The translations under genes were made by a program, and so were the position numbers. The notes under the pieces are model-generated. The model made no database searches. It was not told the DNA's origin and worked only from the letters and a program-made list of their open reading frames with translations. A stretch of 64,000 bases of DNA from Spirometra erinaceieuropaei (taxonomy: Eukaryota; Platyhelminthes; Cestoda; Diphyllobothriidea; Diphyllobothriidae). This document shows positions 34,473-46,700 of the stretch, in pieces; within the stretch, counting starts at the first letter, position 1, and each line of letters starts with the position of its first letter. The stretch lies in the NCBI GenBank assembly GCA_902702965.1, contig CACRXP010000432.1, positions 230,324-294,323 on the forward strand, read 5' to 3'.

Positions 34473-37399
34473 ACATGACCAAACTTGCAATCTTGAATGT
34501 TCAATGCCTAGCAATACACGTTTGCAATCAGCTCATTACCTTTCCTTTATCAACTGATACATATAAGTCTGAATCTACAAACAGTGCTTTTTATTCTGTT
34601 TATATTTGAAGGTGATCTGGATAAAGATTTTGTAATTGTAAGTAAATTCTGCATGCAGTGACGTACGCTAGTAAGTAGACAATCAATGCGCGTGATCATT
34701 ATTTCTGCATGACTAAACGACAGTCAGCATTGTGGTAAAGTATTAAAGCATACCGCTCAAGTTTCCAAATTTATTTATTACTAAGTTATGAGCCTGCTCA
34801 ATAATGTCGCGTCTACCTGGAAATGGAAATCCTTGTGGGCGGATCGAAATTAAATAGACGCCTAGCCCGCGACTTACAGGATACTTCACCATATGTGTCA
34901 CGTCTACAGAGAGAAACAGGACGTTCAAGTGATTTTGCAGTTTTGGAACCAAAATCCGAGTTGCATTATTGTAAACTGAAAATCATGTTTGTGCCACATC
35001 AACGATTATTTTTATGACGTTTTCTTCCGTTCAAATATAAATATTTACATAGCAACGTAATTAGTTTAAAGCATTGCCTCTGTATAAATTTCCTAAAAGA
35101 TGGACAATTTTTACGCGGCCTGTTTTGCTGAATCCAACTTTGAAAGAAGAAGTTATTTTTTTCTCACATATTTTGTTATTTTTGGTTGCGCATAAATCAA
35201 AGTACGCTAGTTTCAGTAGTTAGAGGATTATCAAGCTCAAATAGGTAAATTAAATACAAACAAGTTTTCATCGCAGTCTTCTTATATTTAACTGGTAATG
35301 TATTTATGTAAATTTTATATGCATGATTGGTTATAATGTAATACCAAGAAAACCCAAATAGGTTAGAGTGGAGAGAGTGTGCAGACGGTGATTTCCACGG
35401 GAAACGGGGAATAATGAGTAAGCCTCAATGTGAAAAAATATAAGGATTGCAGTGGAATAAGCTTAAGCAAAAACTGTTGGAAATATGACGACCAAATATC
35501 GTGGCTGAGATATGTCGACCCAGTCATCCATATCATATACGGGTGTAGCAAGTGATGTCAATTATTCGGAGTTCACGACGAAGTCGCAGCGCACGCGCGG
35601 TGCCTTGTCAACCCTGTCCAATAAATACTGCGTTCCCACTTCTCCATTCTTCCTTCTCAGCCACCTTGCTAGACGACGAGTTCGATCGAAAATCCGAAAC
35701 GTTAGGCCGTCAAGGCTACTGTTGCACACTTCGTAACTTTCTTGTTCGTCGCTTACGAACATCATAACCAACTATTTCTGCTCGGCGTAGACGACTGTAG
35801 CAAATCGCCATGCAAACTGTTTGGATAGCGTAACTAGACATTCAGTCATTGGGCAACACAGACGCAACCGATGGTTCTGGGCATCCACTTTGCGCGTAGT
35901 ATTCAATGCGAACTCTGACGACCTAGGTGTCTACGACGATGGTCCTTCAATCCACAACGCAACATTGTCGGTTCGTCCATGCTTGACCCTCTTTGAAAGT
36001 CTTAGTCAAGTTGCTGTTTAACGAGGATAATTTCACAAATATCTAACAGGTAATCTTCATTGTTAACAATATTTATGAAACGTTCGTGTCTGTTCTTTTT
36101 TTCGAAACCGTTGCATGAAATGCAGCGAGTTAATGTTGTCCCTGATAGCAATATATTTTCTGCTGTCTTTCAATGCATTGAAGCCTGAGAAGTGGCTTGA
36201 TATTTAAACACCCAGTCCGTCGGCAATGAGATCTGTTTTCTGTGACACGTATTTAATATGTAGTTGAGTAATATTAACATATGTGTTTTGTTTTACGTGA
36301 CTGAAGTAGAAATAGATCAACCTCGCTGGTGATTAATCAATGAGCTTAGTATGGGTTTGATTGCATGACTATCGAATTCCTCTATGCGAGACATGTTGTT
36401 GTAAATCCAGTTGTTAAGAGAGAAACAACGAATGTTCAAAGAGAGGAGGATTTTGTCCAGTTAAATCTTCCGCGCGCGGATATCTGTAAGGAATTTAGGA
36501 TCTGTATGAATTGAAGTAGATGGGATAGGCTATAGTAAGTTCGGTTTCCGAAAATACATCTTACCTTAGTTTAGGTGGGTCTTCCTGTTTACAGCCGTGA
36601 TTTGTCGTAGGCAAGCATGTGTCTTGCATATATTTGCGCATCAATGCCCGATGGTTATTATTTGGCTACACTTGCTCATCACCATCATATTTTGCAATTG
36701 TTTTTTTTCAAATTCTATTTTCAAATGATGTATAACCAGTTGGTTTGAGTCCGCGGCTGGTATATTAAACCTATCACTAAATATTACCTTCAGTTTCTCA
36801 TTGTAGGCTCCAACATTCACGCCGAAAAAAATGTTATTTATGTTTCAATGCCTTTGTCCCCCAAGTTTTGTCAAAGCACGTATACTTTTATTAGAGGGTC
36901 TAAAACATGCATACATTGAGAGAATTTCTGTACGCGGTTATTTTTTACAGCTGCGCTCAAAGCGTCCATTATAGATTTGCCATATGTCTCGAAATTTAGA
37001 ATTTTGTGTTAACACAAATTAGTATTTCTGATCTATTTATATCACTTAACAGTTTTTTTTCTAAAATCAAATTCCCGTTTATCGGAGAACATGAATTTTC
37101 GCAAACAGAAAATGGACTACACAATCCGCGCAGTTTCAAAGATCGTAGAGTACTTCATTAGGTAATTAGAATTGGCCAATTTTCATCGATTTTGAAAGAA
37201 ACGTTCTTCGCAGAGCATAGTATCATCTGTTTTTTGCTTTCATTTGAGAATCCTGATATCCTGAAAAATCGTTAGATTATAGAGAGACCGAATTATGCAC
37301 AATCCATTTTGGTCTGAAAGAGACAACGGCCTTTTTGCATTCGGCATCCAATGCACGTTATAACGTCCTGCATACGTGAGATGCTGACCGTTCAATCCG

Positions 37400-37900
37400 C
37401 AGCGGCATCATTTTCCTGAAGTACAAATATATCTCCCTTCATGGTTTTAGATACAATTTGTTTTGCGTAAGCCAAGTACCAGAAAATCTATGCATCCTTA
37501 AAGCTGCAGCAATCTACGGTACTTAAGCGTGTTCTCAAATGTAAAATGTGATATCGATAATACGCATTTAATTTCACGAAAAACCAAGCAAAAATATCAT
37601 GCTAAAAGGGCTGATGTCTATCAAAACCGTGTGTCCATTGAGTCATTAAAATAATGCTCTCGAATTTACCTTTACAACCAGATGACTGCTTTAATTATTA
37701 AATTGCCACCAAACACTTAATGCAACGTAAATGCCACACTTGGTGGATTTACTCGGCTTGATAGCTTCTGACAGACAAACTATTCGTCATTGACATAGCA
37801 AAACTGGAACACTAGACAACGGACGTTAGTGACACTGAAGGAGAGAGAAGCTAAACCACAAAGACAGTCAGTCAAGTCTAGACGAGGTCATGCATGTCAC
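37400..37900 (+). repeat. Single unit of the second Cys-bearing ORF block (arm D)
   Basis: Equivalent to arm A 15,440-16,000. On the minus strand a RMQDVITCIGCRMQKGRC string remains but a stop precedes it, so the frame is dead. The plus-strand end TCAAGTCTAGACGAGGTCATGCATG continues to 38,230 and is the part resembling the window's first 330 bases. Confidence 0.5.
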
Positions 37901-38239
37901 TTTTTCCAAAGAAGGCCATATCTGTTAAGATAAAATTTAAAACTAATCAATATGTGCACAGTTTTGCTTTCCGACAGACGGCCTACTGGACTGTCATTTT
38001 GCACCGCAGACTCAACTATCAACTGGAATATTCTTTTGACCTAGTTTTTATATTGTCGAGCAAAAAGATTTTACTATAGTCGCAATCGTGCGGGCAATTT
38101 AGCGAAAATATTTTGAGTGAGATTAGCAGTAGTACGCTAGATCCATCCGACAGAAACTGCCCCATTCAGGTTATTTGACCACAAGCTACTTCAAATGCCT
38201 CCTGTTTCAACACACAAAATTCGGTACAAGGCTAAGACT

Positions 38240-39960
38240 TATCAGTAATCTGATTGTTAAGATCTTGTTAACAGTAAATAATAAGTCATGGAAAATTAAA
38301 TGTTCAAGATCAACTTCCCTTATATGAACATACTGTTTTTACTCGCGTGTTCTCCTGTGCAAACCACAATCGCAGATTCACATAAGTCGAATTATTTGGA
38401 AAATTGATTTAACGCAATGAGCCGTACGGGTTGGAATGAACTCTGGACAGTCAGCAAGGATATTCATACATGTTTCTAGCAATATTCCTTCGGGAATATA
38501 AACCTTAAAATTAATTTTTTTGGTATAAAAAATAGCGACGCCCCGTTGATGGCCATTGAACATCACGTTTATGACACAATATCTTATAAAGAAGAAACAT
38601 ATGCTGTGAGAAATGTATTTGCATACTTAAGAACCAATATCATTCGCCGAAAATGATGAGGAATAAAATAAATGATGCAGTCCAAAACAGTTTGCTAGAA
38701 CTTTTTTCAAGAGGCGACCGCCCGGAGAATCTTATGCGCCACAGGAGTGGGAAAAACAGTGACAATCTCGCTAGGTGAAGATGCGCAAAAAGTAAAATCA
38801 CTTTTTTATGTTTTTTGTATGCATAGTCCCCTGAAGACAGCAGCAGAATTCACTGTGTTTTACAGGCGCATCCGCAATTGAAGAAAACAGGGATAAATTT
38901 ACGTGTCTAACTGACACACTCAGGAGGTTTCTAGCTCAAGGGCCATGGAAAATGCAATTACTTCCTTTTGGAGGTTTTGACGGCGGAGTTTTCAAAGATA
39001 ATAAGCAGGTCGAAATAACCTAAAACACTGGGGGGTTTCGGCGAGAAATGTTTGCCATTACCGTAAAATCGAAGAAGAGCCCTCAAAAAGGTAGAGGGGT
39101 TACCAGTACCCAATGGAATTGTAAAAAAATTACGCAAGTCCACACAAAATATTAAATTTGAAAATGTCAGAAAGCGTAATTGTTTAATTGTAATTGCGCA
39201 AGGCTACTACGTATTAGTAAAACCAGCTCGTAAATAAATTTTAAACTAATTTTCGATATGCACGAGGAGAAATATGACAGGAATTATGATGTTAAAAATG
39301 GCTAGACGTGATGTTTATTTGATAGACACCGCGCATCTTGGTGTGGCAAAAATGAATATTGCTGAACAAGCAATTTTAAGACAGTCTGCGTGTTTGAGCG
39401 ATGCATCTTATTAGGAAGAATAAGACGTCGATGGTGTCTGTGACGACAATTATCTCCGTACATGTTTTTACATCATAAGTTAAGACAGGTGCAAGAAGAC
39501 CACGTTCCAACCGACTGAGCTGTCAACCGCCATGTTAATTTGTCTCGCGTTTTACGAACCTCTTTCGCAGCATAGTAGGGGTCTCCAAATATGTGTGCGT
39601 CCGACGTAGGTAGGATCACATCGGGTAACAGTAACATTCAGCTCGGATTCAGCCAAGCAATCGACGTCAAGCGAAGTGGGCCGCGCAAGGAGGGTTACTC
39701 CTATGTCAAGATGTAGTTTATATTGATAATATGACCATATTGATCGCACTAAGTAGTGACGTGCTTTAAGGTTTCATGCTCATCTCACGAATTCGACTGT
39801 ATTATGAATGTCACACACGTAAATATCTTATAACTGGAACATTCACATCACGTGGAGTCCGTTTTGTTACACTTTTCAGACGTAGAACATCTTCTCATCT
39901 CCAGAATACGCTCGCATCTTCTCGAAAGACCTCAAATCGCCAAATTCTCTAACAAATCTG
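38240..39960 (+). other. Arm D interior, non-coding
   Basis: Part of 38,220-38,500 matches arm A 16,240-16,510, including a broken MNIL frame on the minus strand. The rest up to 39,960 has no supported gene. The 39,550-39,750 stretch is locally GC-richer with a 65-codon minus frame of no known type. Confidence 0.35.
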
Positions 39961-40830
39961 CAGGATGCCAACTGCTGCACTTTATGCCATTATCTCACAA
40001 CTGTGGTCTTACCGCTTAGCCGTCCTGACATTTCCGTCAACAGAAGCCCATACTGCGTAAAAATCCGATTTAGCCTGCATTTCGCCCGCAAGCATCAGTC
40101 TACGAACAAATTCGCAACTTCTGGCTTCCTACTTAATAACACTACTCCCATTTTAAATAAAACACACGTCACGAAACGAATTCCGCGGATGAAAGAACAT
40201 AGTAGGACGAAAAATTTTCGTCATCAAAAGAGATTGATGAGTGGCAAGTTCCATCAGCAGATAGTTACTTCTTTGTCCTTGTGATGCATGCCACTTGCAT
40301 AAATTCGTTATAATGGAGCAGAGGTTGAGGTTTAACTTTTTCCATTTATACTATAAATAGAGATTTCAAGTCCTTAATTCCTGTCTCTTAGATTGATTGT
40401 ACTAATTTACTGTTTATAATCCTTTCTTTTATATTTGATTGTGCCTTAGTCTGTGTTTTCGATTGTGAAACAGAACAAAACTAGCCATATTGCCCTGCGT
40501 CCATCGTATTGTATTTTGCGGCAATTAAAACCAATTAAATCAATGCCCAACCACACTTGTGGGTTTTTTAGCTTGTTTACTAAAATCCTCGAGCTGAAGT
40601 CGCACTTGAACCCATTTCAGCCAAGCAATTCAAGCTGTTTTTGAGTCCACAATGTGCCTATGCTGTCCAGTTTAGATTATTTTACGTCACAAGATCTTCC
40701 AGCGCACATATCACCTCTAAAAATCAAGGTTTTCATGACAATTATAGGTGTCTAAGTATCGCAAGCGTAAAACTGTTTTTTTAAATTCGTTCTTCTTCCC
40801 TTATTTTCCTTTATCTTCTATTGCTGAAAA

Positions 40831-41055
40831 ATGCAAGGAATGTTTACGGTACGAGCACCTATAAAGCACATTTTTGCATGTGTTTGCCGAAAAATCGATA
40901 TGATGATCCCGATGAGAAGTTTGGCCAAACGTTTTGTGTCCTCTCAGCATCCTTATTTTGTCCACGACAAAGAAACCCTAGAATATGGTCGCAGATCAAC
41001 CAATGCCTTGCAGAATCGCGTCCAGCAGTTTCTCTATAACTCTTATTCTACTTAA
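40831..41055 (+). CDS. Hypothetical ORF, VRAPIKH block (arm D)
   Basis: A 74-codon frame contains VRAPIKHIFACVCRKID, FVSSQHPYFVHDKETLE and NALQNRVQQFL, then stops at TAA (41,053). Beyond the stop the same frame goes on as IIHHDLTVRKICLDLSQ and VGQYRSLNVRP before the palindrome centre cuts it. The two arm B relatives have the same strings with stops or frameshifts elsewhere. The pattern is what a once-functional exon decaying independently would leave. No family recognised, and this copy is unlikely to be functional in full. Confidence 0.3.
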   Translation: MQGMFTVRAPIKHIFACVCRKIDMMIPMRSLAKRFVSSQHPYFVHDKETLEYGRRSTNALQNRVQQFLYNSYST

Positions 41056-42549
41056 ATAATTCATCATGATCTAACTGTAAGGAAAATCTGCCTCGACTTG
41101 TCACAGGTTGGTCAGTACAGATCACTCAACGTTCGCCCACGTTGTTGTCCTGCGATGTAACCCTTGTTTGTTAAAACTAGCCCTACGAATGTATGAATAT
41201 GTTGCCAACGTTCTCATAGTCTTATTTTCAATATTATGCATACAACTGCATTGCAAACGGTTAAAAAAATTTATTCGAATGTTGGATGATAGTATTCACC
41301 GCCGGTATTCAAAAGTAATGTTCATCAATTCGTTTTGCTGTACGTGCCATTCATCGGCATAGGAACATTCTCTATTGCCGTGAGCGTGAATTATTTATAC
41401 TATCGTTTTCGTTATTGGACAATAGCGTAGTATAGGACTTTCGGCAAAAGTACAGGCAATCTCTGTGTATTTCCATCTCGTCAACTAACTGCTTAGCTTG
41501 TTGCCCACCGTCAAAAATTCCTATAACACAAATATCGTATGACATGAAGCACAGTCTAATGACAGTTAAATGTTGACATTACATATCTAAAGGCAGCCAA
41601 TTTCTCTTACCATGCAAGCGAAAATTTTCGATCATTTTCAATGGTTGTGGTGTTCCCATTATTTCATTTTATCCTATTAGTTTTAATTCTTCACATTGGT
41701 GATCTAAAACATCAAACAACTGTCTTTTAGTTACATTTCCTGGTGATATGACCGGTCGTCACCGTCTCTCTAAGATTTATTGTTAATTTTATCATACAGC
41801 TGATATTATAAACGAGTTAACATCAATTCGTTTTGCTGTACGTGCAGTCCATTTCAACATACACCGTTCATCAGCATAGGAACATTCTCTATCGCCGTGG
41901 ACGTGAAATATTTATACGGACTGTAATTTAAAATATTAAGAGCTTAAAAGCTCCCGCACAATAACGCCTCTATGCGAGTTGCAAGCATTAAATTGACGGA
42001 GAAGTGACCAACGGTGGTCATGCACACGGTCTCATTAATTTTATAAAATAATGAAATTAAATTGGACGTTTTTAATTAGGCAGATTTGTATCTAGATAAC
42101 CTATGAATATCCTTATTGACATTCTGAGTTCATTAAATCAAGCGCGGCTAATTCCGTCAAATCATATCTCGAAATATTGCGACTCTTCTGAATCTGTGAT
42201 TGTGATTTTGATAGGACAGAGAAAGAGCACGCAGGAAATGGCAATATGTTCACTTAAACGGTCTGGCGCTTCGCATCTTCTTCTCTCCTGACTCTTTTTT
42301 AACTGTAAACTCCATCTAAACAACCGGATCGCTGATTATTCTTAATCGTTGTTCCTAATATTATATGTTCAAAGAAGAGAATCTTGTAGTTGCTTGTGGT
42401 AAAATAACATTGATAAGACGTTTCCCGCTGGCGTTTTCCGTCTATTCCTGCTTATCTGTATCCAAATCTTTGTTGTTAATTGTCCCGCAAGATTTGGGCT
42501 TTGGTAGCTTGTCTTTCCTTGAAAAGTCAAGGACTATTTCAGTTGACCT

Positions 42550-43765
42550 GGTCAGACAACTGTATGAAATTGCAATCCAGAAGGTCGTCTGTCGTACATA
42601 TATGCATGACCTCGTCTAGGTTTAACTGACAGCTTTATGGAGCCCATGTGTTTAGATTCTGTCTCCCTTAATTTCACTCGTGTTCCACTCTCTTGTGCCC
42701 CGGTTTTGCTATGCGAACGACGGAGGGTTTGTCTATCAGAGGCTATCAATCCGAAGTAAGACCACCACGTGTCGCGTCTACGTTGCCTTAAGAGTTAAGT
42801 GGCATTTTTTTTATAAGAATAGAAATCTGGTCGCGAAAATGAAGTCGAGCGTTTTGTGAAAAATATCAATAAACACACGGCGTTGGTAGAATTCCTCGAA
42901 AACGGGTTTGCTGTTTATGCAGCACAATCTTTTTATTCTCTTTGTATTTCGCAAAATTAAATACGTATTATAAATGTCACATCCAACAACTGAAAACACC
43001 CTATATTACTGCAGAATGCTCCATTCTAGAGGGTGTACAGACTTTCGAGAAATTAGCTTTGTAAAAAGCACTATGCCAAAATTCAGGAAGAGATCCAAGC
43101 TTGTACTTGAGAAAAATGATGTCGCTGTTGATCGTGGAGCCAGTCCCAAACATATGCCGGCTCTCATGACTTGCCTTGAATGTCGCATGCAAAGTGCCCC
43201 TGTCTGTTTGATATCATAAAATGATGATGCATCCTTTGTGATTCAGCTAATCTTTCCCTTATTCTTACTCGTAGTCTATCGTCATGTGCCGCGATCGACG
43301 GCTGGTTTGTCTAGCGGAATGTAGCAGACCGAAAAAACCACCACCTTTGCATGTGCATTGTAGTATGCGTTGTTGGCATTTTATTAATCAAAGCAGAAAT
43401 CTGATCGCGAATTTGAATTCGAGGGTTTTTGTAAAAGGTTCAATTGCCATTGGTTTGGTGGAACTCAACGAAAAAGGGCTTGGTGATCATGCAGCTTTAT
43501 ATTGAAAACACGCTTTCGCACTGCAGTTCGCTGCATTCTGAAGTATGTATAGACTTGAACGAAATTACTTTTGCAAATATAACTATGGCTAAGACCAGAA
43601 GATAGACAAGTATGTAATCGAGAAAATTGTTACCGCTGTTGATTGAGCGGTCATCACCACACGGATGCTGGTTGTTGTCACTTACTAAGTATGTCCTATG
43701 CAAGGCGGTCCTTGTCGGTCTGAGTATGCAAAAGGATTATACAGAGTCTGATCACGATAGAATGC
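42550..43765 (+). pseudogene. Tandem pair of the second Cys-bearing ORF unit (arm C)
   Basis: Reversed equivalent of arm A 14,640-16,050. The unit with a frame at 42,974-43,219 (81 codons) has LVLEKNDVAVDRG and PALMTCLECRMQ. The neighbouring unit (43,500-43,760) keeps SEV-less LHSEV/DLNEITFANITMAK-like text and AVITTRM but contains several stops. Each unit ends in the GGTTTAACTGAC/ACGCGACACG type spacer. It supports a shared tandem structure inherited by arms A and C. Confidence 0.4.
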
Positions 43766-43914
43766 AAGATTTTTCAAAGATACCGCTGATTCTCGAATGA
43801 AGGCATGAAAACAGATTATAATATAAGGTGTGCAGAATATTCGTTCCAACCATTAAGAACAGTCAATTCTACCAGTCAATTCCGGTCTTTTCAACTATAC
43901 GTACTATACATATA

Positions 43915-44072
43915 TATAGGCAGAATGATATTACCGACATAGACAAGGGAGACTGGAATGGCCATTTCTGGCTTATTAGCAGTCCTCAGCCAGTCATACC
44001 CAAGCCCGAAGTGTGGAACACCCGAGCCTTGAACTCGCGACCTGTTGGTTTAGAAGTCAACGCCTCTAAGCG
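43915..44072 (-). mobile_element. tRNA-derived SINE inserted in arm C
   Basis: Reversed, it runs CGCTTAGAGGCGTTGACTTCTAA, a B box in GCGAGTTCAAGGCTCGGGTG, then the CACTTCGGGCTTGGGTATGAC body and the CCATTCCAGTCTCCCTTGTC block. Its 5' end abuts GATGTCGCTTA of the arm repeat that in arms A (14,193) and D (35,545) continues without a SINE. It is well preserved compared with the 3.9-kb copy. Confidence 0.8.
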
Positions 44073-44929
44073 ACATCATTTTCGACTTCCGTATATGATT
44101 AGATGATCGGGGCGACATAACCGGGCCACTACAATATTGACAAGAGTCCGTCGTAATTGGCACACTTTTTACCTACACTTATTTTTAGTAATTGTCGCAT
44201 TGTGTAAACCCAGTCCTGTGTTGTGCTTATCATTTTACGTTGAAGAGTACTCTTCGTGCACCTTTATCTCAAGTTTTGCTCTGCCAAAACATACCATCAA
44301 TGCACATTATTGCTGCCCTACCGTTATTCGATATTATGGGTTTTCTTAGTAGCACAACAAAACCAATTATTAATATCATTAATATATCAATAGGGCTATA
44401 AGTGTCCTCAACTTACCATTAACACAATTTTTAATGTTTTCTCGAAATCGCAAACGAATTTGAACGACATTTATCTGTCCGTATATGTAACGGATCTGGT
44501 TAAGTATTCAGTGGACCGTGAGCTAGGCGTCTATTCTGTTTTGCCAGGTCCACAAGGATCTTCCATGTTGATAGACGTGGCGTAAGTGTGTAGGCTCATA
44601 ACGTAGTGATTAATGATTTTAGAAACCTGGACGGTATGCCTTACTACTTTACCAAAATGCTTACTTCCCTTCAGTCATCCGCAAATATTCCTCGTTTATT
44701 CACACCAGCGAACATTGCTGCATGCAGACGCTACTTGCAAATATATACCATTTATCATGCGAAGCATCATAATCTGTTGAATCTAAATAACCTTCAATGT
44801 TAAACTCCAAATTTTAGACTTATCGTCGATTCCGACTTATATGTTTCTACCAAAATATCAAGGCTAGGAACTGGTTGCAAACGCACATCGATAGGTGTTA
44901 AAAAAGCAAAATTGTAATTGAGACCATAT

Positions 44930-45847
44930 CTATATTTCTAGACAAGTTATTCTGTCTGTATAGGTAAAGGGAGCACGCAGATTCGCATAAGCACAGCTAG
45001 GTAATGGCCTGCTACGGAGTGCTGCTTTTGTATAAGCTGGAAGGTGTAAAATGGATGCTTTGGCCGTACAACTAAGAGGTCCTCCAGTTATTGTTGAAGA
45101 TACACTGGAGACAGCCGCTTCTAGCTTGTGAAATTCGACATCAACAAGACGCAAACGGAAGTTGTTCCAAATGACGCCGCATTCTGCACGGTACTCAAAT
45201 GTAGTCAGAGCATTGATGTGCTTCACTCGAATTTCCACGGCCTTTTCTTCTATGAGCGGCTCGTCGGATGTCGTCGAACAGCCTCCCAAATTCTAAACAA
45301 ATTCCACATATTTAAGCAATGCGCTGCCCAATGTCATGTTGTAATTGACAGTGAAGTTTATTCAAGCAAATCGGAAAAGTATTTTTAGTTTTAATTTCAG
45401 GAGTTCAGCTGCAAAATAATTGCCGTTTTGTATTTGTGTAAAAGGAAAAAAAATAAACTATCTTATGCGGATGTGGCAATTCACTTAATATTTATACAAT
45501 AGAAAAACCTTCTTTTGTACACAAAATGCAATACGTTTTCACCCAGTTGCAAAGGAGGTCATAAATGTTAATGAACACCCAGTCATGAGCTATGCTAATT
45601 TTTTATAAACCCACCGAATTCTCCAAAGAATAACTGATATACTGAAAGTAAACTTGACACGCAACTGTCATATTAAAACTCGGCTGAATATTTAACCGAA
45701 GACAGTCAGCGATGAAAAATCTGTCTGACACTTTCATGCGCATACGAGTGTAGGAGTTTGGACTATGATATATAGTCCAAATGCCTGACGGAATTCGTTG
45801 GAGCAGATGATAATGGTCCATGCCGTCTTTTTTGCATGTCATTGACT
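44930..45847 (-). CDS. 8-Cys putative secreted protein, two-exon gene, arm C copy
   Basis: On the minus strand exon 45,847-45,615 (233 nt, after TTATTTGTAG) ends at ATTCG|GTGGGT. A 322-base intron ends TTTGTTTAG. Exon 45,292-44,930 (363 nt) ends at TAG. Counting the split first codon, 198 residues are encoded, with cysteines at 5, 49, 64, 83, 116, 153, 178 and 195 and an N-M-T sequon at 59-61. Identity to arms A and D is spread along the whole length, with hydrophobic and cysteine positions kept. The upstream exon that must supply the first codon base and a signal sequence is not identified. Beta-rich, extracellular and possibly four disulphides are inferences from pattern only. Confidence 0.65.
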
Positions 45848-46199
45848 CTACAAATAACGGCGGATTTGTATTTTAAAACGAAACCCCACGGTGTCATTCG
45901 CAGATTAACGTTAATCCTGGTCACTGTATGTAGCGAACATAGATGAGGGAACAACAGAGACCATTATGATAGTCACGACGAGGTTTCACTAGGACTGGAA
46001 AACCGGGTATGACAAAGGCAAGTGTAGTTAGTGTGTATAATTGTAAAAGTTAAAACGGTCAGAGAAAACAGTATATAATAGTACAGGCTATAAACTATTT
46101 GTAATCATCTCATTACATGCTGTAACATAATCATATTCAAATAGACTGCATTTTAAATTTCCATACTATATTTGTAAAATTTAGACTGCAGAAGTGACT

Positions 46200-46700
46200 G
46201 ATATTTGTCGATTACCATGCACTCCTTTACCCGATAATTTTGTCCGACATTGGACTGTCTGAAGTCACAGTTAATATACTTTCAATTTAGTTTTATCAAC
46301 ATAAGAAATTAGCTTCCTCTTACTGTAGTATCATTGCGTCTGGTTTTTTAGCATAAGTCTATTATAATTGTTGTGCTACGTCCATCAAGACGCCTAGCAT
46401 ATTATACAAGTAAATGGTGAACAATGATTTACTATTGGGCATAGGTTTACTTGATGAACTCATATGTAAAATGATCTGAGTATTTTGCATTGGATACATA
46501 TATATTCAGTTTGTGATATTTGCAATCTCTACTGCAGAAACCTATTCCAAAAAAAAGGTAAACAAACCTCCTTCGCAAAAATGACAGTGGTCGGCATCGA
46601 AACAGCAGTAGACACGTCTAAGCAAAACTTGTGGTTACGGAAATGGCCACTTAATACGCTTTGCACTTTCTGCTAAATTAATTTGTAAAGAACGAATATG
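46200..46700 (+). pseudogene. Degenerate divergent signal-peptide block (arm C)
   Basis: The block CTGTAGTATCATTGCGTC...GAGTATTTTGCATTGGATAC...TCTACTGCAGAAACCTATTC matches the upstream blocks of arms A and B in reversed gene orientation. The ATG frame is broken (ATGATCTGA). Relict text such as TAETYS and QWSASKQQ is still in frame with the arm A relative. It is probably dead. Confidence 0.35.

Larger units (their letters stand above)
31690..41142 (+). repeat. Palindrome 2, left arm (D)
   Basis: Colinear with arm A: 32,140-32,440 matches 9,190-9,500, 32,940-33,350 matches the upstream block, and the 8-Cys gene lies at 33,583-34,472. The tail is at 34,560-35,500, the GTGGC/CGGAGTTCA repeat at 35,510-35,660, the single 36,350-36,530 block, and 37,400-38,230 matches 15,470-16,230. 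Then follow 39,960-40,300 and 40,300-41,140, the latter equal to reversed arm B 22,970-22,140 without the LINE. It stops at a GTTCGCCCAC sequence where arm C begins. Confidence 0.75.
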
